Assembly: GCA_963580285.1 (NCBI GenBank) | Contig: OY757026.1 | Span: 84,418,651 to 84,482,650, forward strand | DNA: 64,000 nucleotides | Direction: 5' to 3' | DNA from: Lucinisca nassula | Taxonomy: Eukaryota > Mollusca > Bivalvia > Lucinida > Lucinidae | Shown here: one piece after another, positions 11,850 to 25,300 of the stretch | How positions within the stretch are numbered: position 1 is the stretch's first letter | How the letters are laid out: every line of letters begins with the position of its first letter | Translations under genes and position numbers: made by a program | The notes under the pieces: model-generated | Told to the model about the DNA's origin: nothing | The model's database searches: none | The model's input: only the letters and a program-made list of their open reading frames with translations

Positions 11850-14800
11850 CACCAAATTTAGTTTCCTCGAATTTCAAAGGCTTTTAACTCGCAAGATACG
11901 TTTTGTAGCAGTATGAAATTTTGTTATCTTCGAGGCACTGAGGTGTACTAGCAGCATGCAAAATTTCAGCTCAATCGCTATACAAACAATCGAGTCATAA
12001 GGGCCTAAAGTTTTGGGCTGGACAACAATATGCCGAAGGTGTCTCAATGTTGCAAAGGTGACTTCATCGAATCGGCTTATAGTTGCTGCCAAATGATGCA
12101 CCTTTGACCCAAGTGTCATGGGATAAAATGGGAGTTGTCTTCGTTCTTTGTGTTTCGAGTTATGGCCCTTCAAAGGTCAATGTACCGTACGTTTGGGCCC
12201 TTATATCTCCGAAACTGTTTGATAGAAACAACTCCTATTTTAAACCATGTTGTTGGGCACGCATGGACACGTTTTGGCAACATTTTCATGCGTCTACGTT
12301 AAAGTGACCAAAATGAGAATTTAGCATCCACCACAGGTAACAACAAACAAATTTTCTAAGCCACTTTTCTTGGCCTCTATTGAACGCAGCGATCTATAAT
12401 TTGCCCCGAGGGTGTATTATATTTAGAACGACTAACGGTGAAAAAACCGCTATTGTTATCCCCCTCTAGGTTGTGCCGCGGCGTTTTATTCGTTTTTACC
12501 GTAGACCTCAATGTAAAAATGAGCCCTTTATTTCGGCACTTACTAGTGCCTCGGTGTTCGCGATTTTTTGCACGATGGCAGGAGACATAAATGCCTGTTG
12601 AAAGCCGCATACTGCACCTCTGTAACTCATTTCTTCATCCCGAGAAAAAGGCGCAAAATTTAGTTTCCTCGAATTTCAAAGGCTTATAACTCGCAAGATA
12701 CGTTTTGTAGCATTATGAAATTTTGTTATCTTCGAGGCACTGAGGTGTACTAGCAGCATGCAAAATTTCAGCTCAATCGCTATACAAACAATCAAGTTAT
12801 GAGGGCCTAATGTTTTGGGCGGGACAACAATATGCCGAAGGTGTCTCAATGTTGCAAAGGTGACTTCATCGAATTGGCTTATAGTTGCTGCCAAATGATG
12901 CACCTTTGACCCAAGTGTCATGGGATAAAATGGGAGTTGTCTTCGTTCTTTGTGTTTCGAGTTATGGCCCTTCGAAGGTCAATGTACCGTAAGTTTGGGC
13001 CCTTATATCTCCGAAACTGTTTGATAGAAACAACTCCCATTTTAAACCACGTTGTTTGGCACGCATGGGCACGTTTTGGCACCATTTTCATGCGTCTACG
13101 TTAAAGTGACCAAAATGGGAATTTAGCATCCACCACAGGTAACAACAAACAAATTTTCTAAGCCACTTTTCTTGGCCTCTATTGAACGCAGCGATCTATA
13201 ATTTGCCCCGAGGGTGTATTATATTGAGAACGTCTAACGGTGAAAAATCCGCTATTGTTATCGCCCTCTAGGCTGTGCCGCGGCGTTTATTACGTTTTTC
13301 CCGTAGACCTCAATGTAAAAATGAGCCCTTTATTTCGGCACTTTCTAGTGCCTCGGTGTTCGCGAGTTTTCGTACGATGGCAGGAGACATAAATGCCTGT
13401 TGAAAGCGGCATACTGCACCTCTGTAACTAATTTCGTCTTCCCGAGAAATAGGCACCAAATTTAGTTTCCTCGAATTTCAAAGGCTTTTAAATCGCAAGA
13501 TACGTTTTGTAGCAGTATGAAATTTTGTTATCTTCGAGGCACTGAGGTGTACTAGCAGCATGCAAAATTTCAGCTCAATCGCTATACAAACCATCGAGTT
13601 ATAAGGGCCTAAAGTTTTGGGCTGGACAACAATATGCCGAAGGTGTCTCAATGTTGCAAAGGTGACTTCATCGAATTGGCTTATAGTTGCTGCCAAATGA
13701 TGCACATTTGACCCAAGTGTCATGGGATAAAATGGGAGTTGTTTTCGTTCTTTGTGTTTCAAGTTATGGCCCTTCGAAGGTAAATGTACCGTAAGTTTGG
13801 GCCCTTATATCTCCGAAACTGTTTGATAGAAACAACTCCCATTTTAAACCGTGTTGTTTAGCACGCATGGGCGCGTTTTGGCACCATTTTCATGCGTCTA
13901 CGTTAAAGTGACCAAAATGAGAATTTAGCATCCACCACAGGTAACAACAAACACATTTTCTGAGCCAATTTTCTTGGCCTCTATTGAACGCAGCGATCTA
14001 TAATTTGTCCCGAGGGTGTATTCTATTTAGAACGACTAACGTTGAAAAAACCGCTATTGTTATCGCCCTCTAGGTTGTGCTGTGGCGTTTTATTCGTTTT
14101 TCCCGTAGACCTCAATATAAAAATGAGCCCTTTATTTCGGCACTTTCTAGTGCCTCGGTGTTCGCGAGTTTTTGCAAGATGGCAGGGGACATAAATGCCT
14201 GTTGAAAGCGGCATACTGCACCTCTGTAACTCATTTCGTCTTCCCGAAAAATAGGCACAAAGTTTAGTTTCCTCGAAATTCAAAGGCTTATAACTCGCAA
14301 GATACGTTTTGTAGCAGTATGAAATTTTGTAATCTTCGAGGCACTGAGGTGTACTAGCAGCATGCTAAATTTCAGCTCAATCGCTATACAAATAATCGAG
14401 TCATAAGGGCCTAAAGTTTTGGGCGGGACAACAATATGCCGAAGGTGTCTCAATGTTGCAAAGGTGACTTCATCGAATTGGCTTATAGTTGCTGCCAAAT
14501 GATGCACCTTTTTTCCAAAGTGTCATGGGATAAAATGGGAGTTGTCTTCGTTCTTTGTGTTTCGAGTTATGGCCCTTCGAAGGTCAATGCACCGTACGTT
14601 TGGGCCCTTATACCTCCGAAACTGTTTGATAGAAACAACTCCCATTTTAAACCATGTTGTTTGGCACGCATGGGCACGTTTTGGCACCATTTGCAGGCGT
14701 CTACGTTAAAGTGACCAAAAAGATAATTTAGCATCCACCACAGTTAACAACAAACAAATTTTCTAAGCCACTTTTCTTGGCCTCTATTGAACGCAGCGAT

Positions 14801-17800
14801 CTATAATTTGCGCCGAGGGTGTTTTATATTGAGAACGACTAAGGGTGAAAAAACCGCTATTGTTATCGCCATCTAGGCTGTGCCGCGGCGTTTCATTCGT
14901 TTTTCCCGTAGACCTCAATGTAAAAATGAGCCCTTTATTTCGGCACTTTCTAGTGCCTCGGGGTTCGCGAGTTTTTGCACGATGGCAGGAGACATAAATG
15001 CCTGTTGAAAGCGGCATACTGCACCTCTGTATCTCAATTCGTCTTCCCGAGAAATAGGCACAAAGTTTAGTTTTCTCGAATTTCAAAGGCTTATAACTCC
15101 CAAGATACGTTTTGTAGCAGTATGAAGTTTTGTAATCTTCGAGGCACTGAGGTGTACTAGCAGCATGCAAAATTTCAGCTCAATCGCTATACAAACAATC
15201 GAGTTATAAGGGCCTAAAATTTTGGGCGGGACAACAATATGCCGAAGGTGTCTCAATGTTGCAAAGGTGACTTCATCGTATCGGATTATAGTTGCTGCCA
15301 AATGATGCACCTTTGACCCAAGTGTCATGGGATAAAATTGGAGTTGTCTTCGTTCTCTGTGTTTCGAGTTATGGCCCTTCGAAGGTCAATGTACCGTAAG
15401 TTTGGGCCCTTATATCTCCGAAACTGTTTGATAGAAACAACCTTTATTTTAAACCATGTTGTTTGGCACGCATGGGCACGTTTTGGCACCATTTTTATGC
15501 GTCTACGTTAAAGTGACCAAAATGAGATTTTAGCATCCACCACAGGTAACAACAAACAAATTTTCTAAGCCACTTTTCTTGGCCTCTATTGAACGCAGCA
15601 ATCTATAATTTGCCCCGAGGGTGTATTATATTGAGAACGTCTAACGGTGAAAAAAAACCGCTATTGTTATCGCCCTCTAGGCTGTGCCGCGGCGTTTTAT
15701 TCGTTTCTCCCGTACACCTCAATGTAAAAATGAGCCCTTTATTTCGGCACTTTCTAGTGCCTCGGGGTTCGCGAGTTTTTGCACGATGGCAGGAGACATA
15801 AATGCCTGTTGAAAGCGGCATACTGCACCTCTGTAACTCATTTCGTCTTCCCGAGAAATAGGCACAAAATTTAGTTTCCTCGAATTTCAAAGGCTTATAA
15901 CTCGCAAGATACGTTTTGTAGCAGTATGAAGTTTTGTAATCTTCGAGGCACTGAGGTGTACTAGCAGCATGCAAAATTTCAGCTCAATCGCTATACAATC
16001 AATCGAGTTATAAGGGCCTAAAATTTTGGGCGGGACAACAATATGCCGAAGGTGTCTCAATGTTGCAAAGGTGACTTCATCGAATCGGCTTATAGTTGCT
16101 GCCAAATGATGCACCTTTGACCCAAGTGTCATGGGATAAAATTGGAGTTGTCTTCGTTCTCTGTGTTTCGAGTTATGGCCCTTCGAAGGTCAATGTACCG
16201 TAAGTTTGGGCCCTTATATCTCCGAAACTGTTTGATAGAAACAACCTTTATTTTAAACCATGTTGTTTGGCACGCATGGGCACGTTTTGGCACCATTTTT
16301 ATGCGTCTACGTTAAAGTGACCAAAATGAGATTTTAGCATCCACCACAGGTAACAACAAACAAATTTTCTAAGCCACTTTTCTTGTCCTCTATTGAACGC
16401 AGCAATCTATAATTTGCCCCGAGGGTGTATTATATTGAGAACGTCTAACGGTGAAAACAAACCGCTATTGTTATCGCCCTCTAGGCTGTGCCGCGGCGTT
16501 TTATTCGTTTTTCCCGTAGACCTCAATGTAAAAATGAGCCCTTTATTTCGGCACTTTCTAGTGCCTCGGTGTTCGCGAGTTTTTGCACGATGGCAGGAGA
16601 CATAAATGCCTGTTGAAAGCGGCATACTGCACCTCTGTAACTCATTTCGTCTTCCCGAGAAATAGGCACAAAATTTAGTTTCCTCGAATTTCAAAGGCTT
16701 ATAACTCGCAAGATACGTTTTGTAGCAGTATGAAATTTTGTAATCTTCGAGGCACTGAGGTGTACTAGCAGCATGCAAAATTTCAGCTCAATCGCTATAC
16801 AAACAATCGAGTTATAAGGGCCTAAAGTTTTGGGCGGAACAACAATATGCCGAAGGTGTCTCAATGTTGCAAAGGTGACTTCATCGAATTGGCTTATAGT
16901 TGCTGCCAAATGATGCACCTTTGACCCAAGTGTCATGGGATAAAATGGGAGTTGTCTTCGTTCTTTGTGTTTCGAGTTATGGCCCTTCGAAGGTCAATGT
17001 ACCGTAAGTTTGGGCCCTTATATCTCCGAAACTGTTTGATAGAAACAACTCCCATTTTAAACCATGTTGTTTGGCACGCATGGGCACGTTTTGGCACCAT
17101 TTTCATGGGTCTACGTAAAAGTGACCAAAATGAGAATTTAGCATCAACCACAGGTAACAACAAAAAAATTTTCTAAGCCACTTTTCTTGGCCTCTATTGA
17201 ACGCAGCGATCTATAATTTGCCCCGAGGGTGTATTATATTGAGAACGACTAACGGTGAAAAAAACGCTGTTGTAATCGCCCTCTAGGCTGTGCCGCGGCG
17301 TTTTATTCGTTTTTCCCGTAGACCTCAATGTAAAAATGAGCCCTTTGTTTCGGCACTTTCTAGTGCCTCGGTTTTCGCGAGTTTTTGCACGATGGCAGGA
17401 GACATAAATGCCTGTGGAAGGCGGTATACTGCACCTCTGTAACTCATTTCGTCTTCCCGAGAAATAGGCACAAAATTTGGTTTTCTCGAATTTCAAAGGC
17501 TTATAACTCGCAAGATACATTTTGAAGCAGTATGACATTTTGTAATCCTCGAGGCACTGAGGTGTACTAGCAGCATGCAGAATTTCAGCTCAATCGCTAT
17601 ATAAACAATCGAGTTATAAGGGCCTAAAGTTTTGGGCGGGACAACAATATGCCGAAGGTGTCTCAATGTTGCAAAGGTGACTTCATCGAATATGCTTATA
17701 GTTGCTGCCAAATGATGCACCTTTGATCCAAGTGTCATGGGATAAAATTGGAGTTGTCTTCGTTCTTTGTGTTTCGAGTTATGGCCCTTCGAAGGTCAAT

Positions 17801-18530
17801 GTACCGTAAGTTTGGGCCCTTATATCTCCGAGACTGTTTGATAGAAACATCTCCCATTTTAAACCATGTTGTTTGGCACGCATGGGCACGTTTTGGCACC
17901 ATTTTCATGCGTCTACGTTAAAGTGACCAAAAGAGAATTTAGCATCCACCACAGGTAACAACAAACAAATTTTCTAAGCCACTTTTCTTGGCCTCTATTG
18001 GACGCAGCGATCTATAATTTGCCCCGAGGGTGTATTATATTGAAAACGACTAACGGTGAAAAACCGCTATTGTTATCGCCCTTATATCGCGGAAACTGTT
18101 TGATAGAAACAACTCCCATTTTAAACCATGTTGTTTGGCACGCATGGGCACGTTTTGGCACGATTTTCATGCGTCTACGTTAAAGTGACCAAAATGAGAA
18201 TTTAGCATCCACCACAGGTAACAACAAACAAATTTTCTAAGCAACTTTTCTTGGCCTCTATTGAACGCAGCGATCTATAATTTGCCCCGAGGGTGTATTA
18301 TATCGAGGACCTCTATCGGTGAAAAAACCGCTATTGTTATCGCCCTCTAGGCTGTGCCGCGGCGTTTTATTCGTTTTTCCGTAGACTTCAATGTAAAAAT
18401 GAGCCCTTTATTTCGGCTGTTTCTAGTGCCTCGGTGTTCGCGAGTTTTTGCACGATGGCAGGAGACATAAATGCCTGTTGAAAGCGGCATACTGCACCTC
18501 TGTAACTCATTTCGTCTTCCCGAGAAATAG
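11850..18530 (-). repeat. Higher-order block, copy 1 of a 6.68-kb tandem duplication
   Basis: The block contains several unequal monomers and one 261-bp remnant. Landmarks reappear exactly 6,682 bp later for its left half (12676 to 19358, 13478 to 20160, 14784 to 21466, 15083 to 21765) and 5,074 bp later for its right half (17194 to 22268, 17493 to 22567, 17998 to 23072). The edges are approximate. Copy 1 holds two additional monomers (about 1,608 bp, anchors 16132 and 16936), of which the first closely resembles its neighbour at 15328. Confidence 0.88.
17990..18255 (-). repeat. 261-bp monomer remnant (first copy)
   Basis: Near 18,080 the monomer jumps from TTGTTATCGCCC to CTTATATCGC, losing about 541 bp. 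The bases GCCCT are shared by both broken ends in intact monomers, so the deletion used short homology. The same remnant recurs 5,074 bp to the right near 23,154 because the whole block was duplicated. Confidence 0.85.
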
Positions 18531-21500
18531 GCACCAAATTTAGTTTCCTCGAATTTCAAAGGCTTTTAAATCGCAAGATACGTTTTGTAGCAGTATGAAA
18601 TTTTGTTATCTTCGAGGCACTGAGGTGTACTAGCAGCATGCAAAATTTCAGCTCAATCGCTATACAAACAATCGAGTCATAAGGGCCTAAAGTTTTGGGC
18701 TGGACAACAATATGCCGAAGGTGTCTCAATGTTGCAAAGGTGACTTCATCGAATCGGCTTATAGTTGCTGCCAAATGATGCACCTTTGACCCAAGTGTCA
18801 TGGGATAAAATGGGAGTTGTCTTCGTTCTTTGTGTTTCGAGTTATGGCCCTTCAAAGGTCAATGTACCGTACGTTTGGGCCCTTATATCTCCGAAACTGT
18901 TTGATAGAAACAACTCCTATTTTAAACCATGTTGTTGGGCACGCATGGACACGTTTTGGCAACATTTTCATGCGTCTACGTTAAAGTGACCAAAATGAGA
19001 ATTTAGCATCCACCACAGGTAACAACAAACAAATTTTCTAAGCCACTTTTCTTGGCCTCTATTGAACGCAGCGATCTATAATTTGCCCCGAGGGTGTATT
19101 ATATTTAGAACGACTAACGGTGAAAAAACCGCTATTGTTATCCCCCTCTAGGTTGTGCCGCGGCGTTTTATTCGTTTTTACCGTAGACCTCAATGTAAAA
19201 ATGAGCCCTTTATTTCGGCACTTACTAGTGCCTCGGTGTTCGCGATTTTTTGCACGATGGCAGGAGACATAAATGCCTGTTGAAAGCCGCATACTGCACC
19301 TCTGTAACTCATTTCGTCATCCCGAGAAAAAGGCGCAAAATTTAGTTTCCTCGAATTTCAAAGGCTTATAACTCGCAAGATACGTTTTGTAGCATTATGA
19401 AATTTTGTTATCTTCGAGGCACTGAGGTGTACTAGCAGCATGCAAAATTTCAGCTCAATCGCTATACAAACAATCAAGTTATGAGGGCCTAATGTTTTGG
19501 GCGGGACAACAATATGCCGAAGGTGTCTCAATGTTGCAAAGGTGACTTCATCGAATTGGCTTATAGTTGCTGCCAAATGATGCACCTTTGACCCAAGTGT
19601 CATGGGATAAAATGGGAGTTGTCTTCGTTCTTTGTGTTTCGAGTTATGGCCCTTCGAAGGTCAATGTACCGTAAGTTTGGGCCCTTATATCTCCGAAACT
19701 GTTTGATAGAAACAACTCCCATTTTAAACCACGTTGTTTGGCACGCATGGGCACGTTTTGGCACCATTTTCATGCGTCTACGTTAAAGTGACCAAAATGG
19801 GAATTTAGCATCCACCACAGGTAACAACAAACAAATTTTCTAAGCCACTTTTCTTGGCCTCTATTGAACGCAGCGATCTATAATTTGCCCCGAGGGTGTA
19901 TTATATTGAGAACGTCTAACGGTGAAAAATCCGCTATTGTTATCGCCCTCTAGGCTGTGCCGCGGCGTTTATTACGTTTTTCCCGTAGACCTCAATGTAA
20001 AAATGAGCCCTTTATTTCGGCACTTTCTAGTGCCTCGGTGTTCGCGAGTTTTCGTACGATGGCAGGAGACATAAATGCCTGTTGAAAGCGGCATACTGCA
20101 CCTCTGTAACTAATTTCGTCTTCCCGAGAAATATTCACCAAATTTAGTTTCCTCGAATTTCAAAGGCTTTTAAATCGCAAGATACGTTTTGTAGCAGTAT
20201 GAAATTTTGTTATCTTCGAGGCACTGAGGTGTACTAGCAGCATGCAAAATTTCAGCTCAATCGCTATACAAACCATCGAGTTATAAGGGCCTAAAGTTTT
20301 GGGCTGGACAACAATATGCCGAAGGTGTCTCAATGTTGCAAAGGTGACTTCATCGAATTGGCTTATAGTTGCTGCCAAATGATGCACATTTGACCCAAGT
20401 GTCATGGGATAAAATGGGAGTTGTTTTCGTTCTTTGTGTTTCAAGTTATGGCCCTTCGAAGGTAAATGTACCGTAAGTTTGGGCCCTTATATCTCCGAAA
20501 CTGTTTGATAGAAACAACTCCCATTTTAAACCGTGTTGTTTAGCACGCATGGGCACGTTTTGGCACCATTTTCATGCGTCTACGTTAAAGTGACCAAAAT
20601 GAGAATTTAGCATCCACCACAGGTAACAACAAACACATTTTCTGAGCCAATTTTCTTGGCCTCTATTGAACGCAGCGATCTATAATTTGTCCCGAGGGTG
20701 TATTCTATTTAGAACGACTAACGTTGAAAAAACCGCTATTGTTATCGCCCTCTAGGTTGTGCTGTGGCGTTTTATTCGTTTTTCCCGTAGACCTCAATAT
20801 AAAAATGAGCCCTTTATTTCGGCACTTTCTAGTGCCTCGGTGTTCGCGAGTTTTTGCAAGATGGCAGGGGACATAAATGCCTGTTGAAAGCGGCATACTG
20901 CACCTCTGTAACTCATTTCGTCTTCCCGAAAAATAGGCACAAAGTTTAGTTTCCTCGAAATTCAAAGGCTTATAACTCGCAAGATACGTTTTGTAGCAGT
21001 ATGAAATTTTGTAATCTTCGAGGCACTGAGGTGTACTAGCAGCATGCTAAATTTCAGCTCAATCGCTATACAAATAATCGAGTCATAAGGGCCTAAAGTT
21101 TTGGGCGGGACAACAATATGCCGAAGGTGTCTCAATGTTGCAAAGGTGACTTCATCGAATTGGCTTATAGTTGCTGCCAAATGATGCACCTTTTTTCCAA
21201 AGTGTCATGGGATAAAATGGGAGTTGTCTTCGTTCTTTGTGTTTCGAGTTATGGCCCTTCGAAGGTCAATGCACCGTACGTTTGGGCCCTTATATCTCCG
21301 AAACTGTTTGATAGAAACAACTCCCATTTTAAACCATGTTGTTTGGCACGCATGGGCACGTTTTGGCACCATTTGCAGGCGTCTACGTTAAAGTGACCAA
21401 AAAGATAATTTAGCATCCACCACAGTTAACAACAAACAAATTTTCTAAGCCACTTTTCTTGGCCTCTATTGAACGCAGCGATCTATAATTTGCGCCGAGG

Positions 21501-23580
21501 GTGTTTTATATTGAGAACGACTAAGGGTGAAAAAACCGCTATTGTTATCGCCATCTAGGCTGTGCCGCGGCGTTTCATTCGTTTTTCCCGTAGACCTCAA
21601 TGTAAAAATGAGCCCTTTATTTCGGCACTTTCTAGTGCCTCGGGGTTCGCGAGTTTTTGCACGATGGCAGGAGACATAAATGCCTGTTGAAAGCGGCATA
21701 CTGCACCTCTGTATCTCAATTCGTCTTCCCGAGAAATAGGCACAAAGTTTAGTTTTCTCGAATTTCAAAGGCTTATAACTCCCAAGATACGTTTTGTAGC
21801 AGTATGAAGTTTTGTAATCTTCGAGGCACTGAGGTGTACTAGCAGCATGCAAAATTTCAGCTCAATCGCTATACAAACAATCGAGTTATAAGGGCCTAAA
21901 ATTTTGGGCGGGACAACAATATGCCGAAGGTGTCTCAATGTTGCAAAGGTGACTTCATCGTATCGGATTATAGTTGCTGCCAAATGATGCACCTTTGACC
22001 CAAGTGTCATGGGATAAAATTGGAGTTGTCTTCGTTCTCTGTGTTTCGAGTTATGGCCCTTCGAAGGTCAATGTACCGTAAGTTTGGGCCCTTATATCTC
22101 CGAAACTGTTTGATAGAAACAACCTTTATTTTAAACCATGTTGTTTGGCACGCATGGGCACGTTTTGGCACCATTTTTATGCGTCTACGTTAAAGTGACC
22201 AAAATGAGATTTTAGCATCCACCACAGGTAACAACAAAAAAATTTTCTAAGCCACTTTTCTTGGCCTCTATTGAACGCAGCGATCTATAATTTGCCCCGA
22301 GGGTGTATTATATTGAGAACGACTAACGGTGAAAAAAACGCTGTTGTAATCGCCCTCTAGGCTGTGCCGCGGCGTTTTATTCGTTTTTCCTGTAGACCTC
22401 AATGTAAAAATGAGCCCTTTGTTTCGGCACTTTCTAGTGCCTCGGTTTTCGCGAGTTTTTGCACGATGGCAGGAGACATAAATGCCTGTGGAAGGCGGTA
22501 TACTGCACCTCTGTAACTCATTTCGTCTTCCCGAGAAATAGGCACAAAATTTGGTTTTCTCGAATTTCAAAGGCTTATAACTCGCAAGATACATTTTGAA
22601 GCAGTATGACATTTTGTAATCCTCGAGGCACTGAGGTGTACTAGCAGCATGCAGAATTTCAGCTCAATCGCTATATAAACAATCGAGTTATAAGGGCCTA
22701 AAGTTTTGGGCGGGACAACAATATGCCGAAGGTGTCTCAATGTTGCAAAGGTGACTTCATCGAATATGCTTATAGTTGCTGCCAAATGATGCACCTTTGA
22801 TCCAAGTGTCATGGGATAAAATTGGAGTTGTCTTCGTTCTTTGTGTTTCGAGTTATGGCCCTTCGAAGGTCAATGTACCGTAAGTTTGGGCCCTTATATC
22901 TCCGAGACTGTTTGATAGAAACATCTCCCATTTTAAACCATGTTGTTTGGCACGCATGGGCACGTTTTGGCACCATTTTCATGCGTCTACGTTAAAGTGA
23001 CCAAAAGAGAATTTAGCATCCACCACAGGTAACAACAAACAAATTTTCTAAGCCACTTTTCTTGGCCTCTATTGAACGCAGCGATCTATAATTTGCCCCG
23101 AGGGTGTATTATATTGAAAACGACTAACGGTGAAAAACCGCTATTGTTATCGCCCTTATATCGCGGAAACTGTTTGATAGAAACAACTCCCATTTTAAAC
23201 CATGTTGTTTGGCACGCATGGGCACGTTTTGGCACGATTTTCATGCGTCTACGTTAAAGTGACCAAAATGAGAATTTAGCATCCACCACAGGTAACAACA
23301 AACAAATTTTCTAAGCAACTTTTCTTGGCCTCTATTGAACGCAGCGATCTATAATTTGCCCCGAGGGTTTATTATATCGAGGACCTCTATCGGTGAAAAA
23401 ACCGCTATTGTTATCGCCCTCTAGGCTGTGCCGCGGCGTTTTATTCGTTTTTCCGTAGACCTCAATGTAAAAATGAGCCCTTTATTTCGGCTGTTTCTAG
23501 TGCCTCGGTGTTCGCGAGTTTTTGCACGATGGCAGGAGACATAAATGCCTGTTGAAAGCGGCATACTGCACTTCTGTAAC
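18531..23580 (-). repeat. Higher-order block, copy 2 of the tandem duplication, two monomers shorter
   Basis: This block directly follows copy 1. Differences from copy 1 that I could see are few (for example 12646 G/T-type change near 19318, GAAATAGG against GAAATATT near 20134, 13872 against 20554, 14612 against 21294), so the duplication is young. The join where two monomers are missing lies near 22.23 kb, inside AACAACAAA-rich sequence that both partner monomers share, so unequal exchange explains it. The right edge is near 23.58 kb. Confidence 0.88.
23064..23330 (-). repeat. 261-bp monomer remnant (second copy)
   Basis: This is the duplicate of the remnant near 18,080, with the same junction. 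It shows that the deletion came before the 6.68-kb block duplication. Confidence 0.85.
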
Positions 23581-24990
23581 TCATTTCGTCTTCCCGAAAA
23601 ATAGGCACAAAATTTAGCTTCCTCGAATTTCAAAGGCTTATAACTTGCAAGATACGTTTTGTAGCAGTATGAAATTTTGTAATCTTCGAGGCACTGAGTT
23701 GTTCTAGCAGCATGCAAAATTTCAGCTCAATCGCTGTACAAACAATCGAGTTATAAGGGCCTGAAATTTTGGGCGGGACAACAATATGCCGAAGGTGTCT
23801 CAATGTTGCAAAGGTGACTTCATCGAATTGGCTTATAGTTGCTGCCAAATGATGCACCTTTGTCCCAAGTGTCATGGGATAAAATGGGAGTTGTCTTTGT
23901 TCTTTGTGTTTCAAGTTATGGCCCTTCGAAGGTCAATGTACCGTAAGTTTGGGCCCTTATATCGCCGAAACTGTTTGATAGAACCAACTCCCATTTTAAA
24001 CCGTGTTGTTTGGCACGCATGGGCACGTTTTGGCACGAATTTCATGCGTCTACGTTAAAGTGACCAAAATGAGAATTGAGCATCCACCACAGGTAACAAC
24101 AAACAAATTTTCTAAGCAACTCTTCTTGGCCTCTATTGAACGCAGCGATCTATAATTTGCCCCGAGGGTGTATTATATTGAGAACGTCTAACGGTGAAAA
24201 AAACCGCTATTGTTATCGCCCTCAAGGCTGTGCCGCGGCGTTTTATGCGTTTTTCCCGTAGACCTCAATGTAAAAATGAGCCCTTTATTTCGGCTGATTC
24301 TAGTGCCTCGGTGTTCGCGAGTTTTTGCATGATGGCAGGAGACATAAATGCCTGTGGAAAGCGGTATACTGCACCTCTGTAACTCATTTCGTCTTCCCGA
24401 GAAATAGGCACAAAGTTTGGTTTTCTCGACTTTCAAAGGCTTATAACTCGCAAGATACATTTTGTAGCAGTATGAAATTTTGTAATCCTCGAGGCACTGA
24501 GGTGTACTAGCAGCATGCAAAATTTCAGCTCAATCGCTATACAAACAATCAAGTTATAAGGGCCTAAAGTTTTGGGCGGACAACAATATGCCGAAGGTGT
24601 CTCAATGTTGCAAAGGTGACTTCATCGAATTGGCTTATAGTTGCTGCCAAATGATGCACCTTTGACCCAAGTGTCATGGGATAAAATGGGAGTTGTCTTC
24701 GTTCTTTGTGTTTCGAGTTATGGCCCTTCGAAAGTCAATGTACCGTACGTTTGGGCCCTTATATCTCCGAAACTATTTGATAGTAACAACTCCCATTTTA
24801 AACCATGTTGTTTGGCACGCATGGGCACGTTTGGCACCATTTTTATGCGTCTACGTTAAAGTGACCAAAATGAGAATTTAGCATCCACCACAGGTAACAA
24901 CAAACAAATTTTCTAAGCCACTTTTCTTGGCCTCTGTTGAACGCAGCGATCTATAATTTGTCCCGAGTGTGTATTATATTGAGGACCTCT

Positions 24991-25300
24991 CTTTAAGCCC
25001 CCGCCCATAGGGGCTTGAAGAAATATATGGGCTGCATGATGCTTCCACGCAGAGCTGGATCTGGCCCGCACACTAGTACTGGTAAACCGCTTAGAGGATC
25101 TAAGCCTGTCCAGGAACCGCGGTGCGAGGCGGACCGTCCATGCTTATTTAATAAACCCTATTGGTTTCATTGGGCGACAGGGCTTGAGATGTCATTTCAT
25201 CTCAATGTTTGGTAAAAGTCCCACAAAATTGGAAGCAACGTCTCCAAAATGACCTTTACAGTGTTGACGGGGACGTTAAACCTCAAATCAAACAAAACAA
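24991..25300 (+). mobile_element. Non-satellite retroposon (SINE or LINE 3' fragment) with 13-bp target duplications
   Basis: This 310-bp insertion is flanked by perfect 13-bp duplications ATTGAGGACCTCT at 24978-24990 and 25301-25313. It begins with an 11-bp hairpin, CTTTAAGCCCC (24991-25001) and GGGGCTTGAAG (25010-25020), around an 8-nt loop. It ends with GACGGGGACGTTAAACCTC and an A-rich AAATCAAACAAAACAA tail. TSD length and A-rich 3' end indicate LINE-type target-primed reverse transcription, inserted on the plus strand. I see no tRNA, 5S or 7SL head, so the class is uncertain: a SINE with another head, or a LINE 3' end. The tail resembles those I associate with mollusc retroposons. The short open frames within it look fortuitous. 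Confidence 0.82.

Noticed and set aside
24991..25020. An inverted-repeat DNA transposon end.
   Set aside because: The 11-bp arms form a local hairpin at one end only. The other end is an A-rich tail, and the 13-bp target duplication fits retroposition.
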